This document shows, piece by piece, positions 62,003 through 64,000 of a DNA stretch of 64,000 nucleotides. The notes beneath the pieces were generated by a model. That model saw only the letters and a list, made by a program, of their open reading frames with translations, did not search any database and was not told the origin of the DNA. How positions within the stretch are numbered: position 1 is the first letter of the stretch; every line of letters starts with the position of its first letter. Both the position numbers and the translations under genes were made by a program. Source of the DNA: Ureibacillus aquaedulcis (GTDB lineage Bacteria > Bacillota > Bacilli > Bacillales_A > Planococcaceae); assembly GCF_030418165.1 (NCBI RefSeq), contig NZ_JAUHTQ010000004.1, positions 186,001 to 250,000 on the forward strand, read 5' to 3'.

Positions 62003-63214
62003 ATGATGGATAGGAAGGCGTTCTTTTTACTGGGATTCATAATGTTTTTAACGATGACAGGTTATGGAATAGTACTTCCTACATTACCATTCTTAGCAGA
62101 CGATTTACACCTTACATCCGTTCAAATGTCATCACTCATCATTGTTTGGGCAATTGCACAGATGATTACTTCACCAATGTGGGGGCGTTTAGCTGATAGA
62201 ATAGGGAGAAAACCAGTGTTAATAATGGGGGTTTTGGGTTTTGGTATAGCCTTCCTAATGTTGATTTTTGCACAAAATTATTGGCAGTTGCTATTAGTAA
62301 GGCTAATTGGAGCAGCAATCTCATCTGGTGCTCACCCTGCTGCTTTTGCAATGGTAGCAGATCAAACGAAAAAGGAATTTAGGAATGAATCTATCGCAAA
62401 AATGGGAGCGGTGAATGGTCTGGGTTTCTTATGTGGTCCAGCAATAGGTGGGTTATTTTCTCCTCTAGGAGTAGTTGTTCCTTTCATTATTGCAGGTTCA
62501 CTAGCTTTAATCACGCTGCCCTTTGCTCATTTCTACATTCAAGACAAGGTGATTAGTGAGGAAGAAAGTGAGACATCTTCCCAAAAAGAAACGATTTCTT
62601 TTTGGAAATCAATCTTAATGATCACAAAAACCGGTTATTGGAACCATTATACAATTATCCTGGGGTTATCCATAGCTGCCTCTAGTTTCTTTGGATTATT
62701 AGGTTATTTCATGATTGAACGATTTGATGCTACTCCTGTTTTTGTCAGCCTGGCGTTTAGTGCGCAGGCAGGAGTTTCTGTAGTAGTGCAATTCTTTATC
62801 CTAAAGAGATGCTACGAGCTATGGGATGAAGAAACCATTACGAAAATAGGATTGGTCATTACAACTATAGGATATTGTTTCATCAGTTTTGCACCCTTTA
62901 TTTGGGTAGCTATATTAGGCTGTGTACTAACTGGATTTGGTCAGTCCTTGGTGCGTCCAACTACGATTGCGATGCTATCTAAACGTAACGAGATGGGGCA
63001 AGGGATAACAATGGGACTCCAAAATTCCATGGATAGTCTCGGAAGAATACTAGGTCCTCTTTGGGGTGGATGGGTATTTGTATTTCTGGCATCGGCTCCA
63101 TTTATAACTTCTGCACTGATTACTGCACTTCTACTTGGCATAGCATTTTTGACTGCCTACCGGCAAAAAATCCAAATTACTTTACCTGATCGAAAAGACA
63201 CTAGTAACTCATAA
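62003..63214 (+). CDS. MFS transporter (drug-efflux type)
   Basis: 403 residues from ATG 62003 (or 62006). Twelve predicted helices; the MFS loop signature 'GRLADRIGRKPVLIMGVLGF' lies between helices 2 and 3, and motif C-like 'GAVNGLGFLCGPAIGGLFSP' in helix 5 is typical of DHA1 drug/H+ antiporters. Its own ribosome binding site is weak, and the leader ORF ends two bases before it. In this cluster it may export an acid or toxic intermediate, or act as a plain multidrug pump. Confidence 0.92.
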   Translation: MMDRKAFFLLGFIMFLTMTGYGIVLPTLPFLADDLHLTSVQMSSLIIVWAIAQMITSPMWGRLADRIGRKPVLIMGVLGFGIAFLMLIFAQNYWQLLLVRLIGAAISSGAHPAAFAMVADQTKKEFRNESIAKMGAVNGLGFLCGPAIGGLFSPLGVVVPFIIAGSLALITLPFAHFYIQDKVISEEESETSSQKETISFWKSILMITKTGYWNHYTIILGLSIAASSFFGLLGYFMIERFDATPVFVSLAFSAQAGVSVVVQFFILKRCYELWDEETITKIGLVITTIGYCFISFAPFIWVAILGCVLTGFGQSLVRPTTIAMLSKRNEMGQGITMGLQNSMDSLGRILGPLWGGWVFVFLASAPFITSALITALLLGIAFLTAYRQKIQITLPDRKDTSNS

Positions 63215-63299
63215 TTAGCGAAAAGTTGGCTCCTTGAAATGTAAGCGTTTTATATTAAGTTTTTACAGCGAAAATAGTAAATTTTATTAGGAGGGTAAC

Positions 63300-64000
63300 A
63301 TGCTATTAACTGAATTATTAGGTGAGAATATTGAAAAGTTTGGTGAGTATAACCTTCTTTACTATAATGAGGAAACTTATACAAATTCCGAGACTGAAAT
63401 CATTTGCAAAAAAGTCTCAAGCCTTGTTCATTCCCTAGGAGTTGAAAAAGGTGATCGGGTACTGATCTGCATGCCGAATTGTCCAGAAGTAATCTTCTCT
63501 TATCAAGGTGTATTGGGAGTGGGGGGGATTATTGTTCCTGTTATGTACCTCCTTCATGAAAATGAAATTAATTATATTTTAAGAAATTCAGAAGCTAAAG
63601 TGGTCATCACCTCATCTACACTTCTTCGAAAAATAATCAATTCGACAAATGGTTTGAGTGTTGTACCAAAGGTTATATGTATCGATCAACCAGATGAAGC
63701 TGACTTGCAAGAAGGCATTAAGGTGATTGAATGGAATCAGGCAGTGCCAAATATGCCAATCTATGAAAATAATTCGTTGAATATGAAAGAATCGGATGTT
63801 GCGGTCATTTTATATACATCTGGAACTACAGGTGTTCCAAAGGGAGTTATGCTGACACATAAAAACTTGTACGCCAATTCAATGTCGGGGTTAGCCCTTA
63901 GAGAGGAAGAGGATACAAGAGGCACAACAATCGGGGTTCTTCCATTGGCACATATTTATGGATTCGGGATTATGAATGGGATGTTTTTGCTTGGAAGTTC
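63300..64000 (+). CDS. AMP-dependent acyl-CoA synthetase/ligase, 3' end outside window
   Basis: ATG 63300 has GGAGGG upstream. The frame stays open to the window edge (about 233 codons). N-terminal AMP-binding-enzyme features: 'GVEKGDRVLICMPNCPEVIF', the nucleotide-binding P-loop 'LYTSGTTGVPKGVMLTHKNL', and 'LPLAHIYGFGIMNGMFLLG'. It should activate a carboxylic acid to its CoA ester, supplying the acyl-CoA dehydrogenase of this cluster. Confidence 0.92.
   Translation, partial: MLLTELLGENIEKFGEYNLLYYNEETYTNSETEIICKKVSSLVHSLGVEKGDRVLICMPNCPEVIFSYQGVLGVGGIIVPVMYLLHENEINYILRNSEAKVVITSSTLLRKIINSTNGLSVVPKVICIDQPDEADLQEGIKVIEWNQAVPNMPIYENNSLNMKESDVAVILYTSGTTGVPKGVMLTHKNLYANSMSGLALREEEDTRGTTIGVLPLAHIYGFGIMNGMFLLGS

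Noticed and set aside
1-64000. CRISPR array, tRNA, rRNA or intact insertion sequence
   Set aside because: No regularly spaced repeats with unique spacers, no tRNA cloverleaf, and no transposase with terminal inverted repeats was recognised on reading both strands.

Overview
The window is low-GC DNA from an aerobic, spore-forming member of the Bacillales. The evidence is a Spo0E-family phosphatase, a YjcZ-type small sporulation peptide, a PrpE-like phosphoesterase, the YqhH/YqhG pair, a T-box-controlled proBA operon, an S-layer-homology protein, a qoxABCD quinol oxidase and AGGAGG-type ribosome binding sites throughout. The mix suggests a Planococcaceae-like genus (Lysinibacillus, Solibacillus or Sporosarcina type), but this is inferred from gene content only. 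I saw no rRNA, tRNA, CRISPR array or intact mobile element.

Layout. 0-13 kb: a partial DUF3889 gene, a lipoprotein, an ECF sigma/anti-sigma pair whose sigma gene has an in-frame amber codon near its expected start, a hydrolase, proBA with a proline T-box, two tandem 40-45-residue paralogues, MarR-hslO, a PQQ-type sugar dehydrogenase lipoprotein and an HpaB-type hydroxylase. 12-21 kb: a MerR/CNNM transporter pair with unusual initiation signals, a retropepsin-like protein, ilvE, MOSC, XRE and GNAT proteins, a PrpE-like protein and an RDD protein. 21-38 kb: spo0E-like gene, SNF2 helicase yqhH with yqhG, exported carbonic anhydrase, a CBS-ACT protein, a secreted repeat protein, amidase, AlkP-superfamily protein, aldehyde dehydrogenase, radical SAM protein, nitroreductase and yjcZ.

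39.6-48.5 kb is a single-strand catabolic operon. A tripartite tricarboxylate-type transporter (TctBAC) is followed by galactarate dehydratase (GarD), 5-dehydro-4-deoxyglucarate dehydratase (KdgD), a D-2-hydroxyacid dehydrogenase and two tandem Ldh2-family dehydrogenases. GarD and KdgD together convert an aldarate to 2-oxoglutarate semialdehyde. The role of the three extra dehydrogenases is open. A CcpA-like cre site lies upstream.

49-57 kb holds a chemoreceptor, the SLH protein, a small membrane protein and qoxABCD. Two arrays of exactly 11-bp-spaced (G/T)TGAA units, one upstream of qoxA and one upstream of the small membrane gene, keep the same orientation relative to the gene they precede. 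They look like binding sites for one shared OmpR-family regulator (ResD/SrrA or PhoP type). 58.8-64 kb is an acyl-CoA cluster: acyl-CoA dehydrogenase, a thiolase-fold protein without the usual nucleophilic cysteine, a DUF35 partner, an MFS transporter and an acyl-CoA ligase cut by the window edge. The MFS gene is preceded by an undescribed 52-codon leader ORF with mutually exclusive hairpins, a candidate attenuator.
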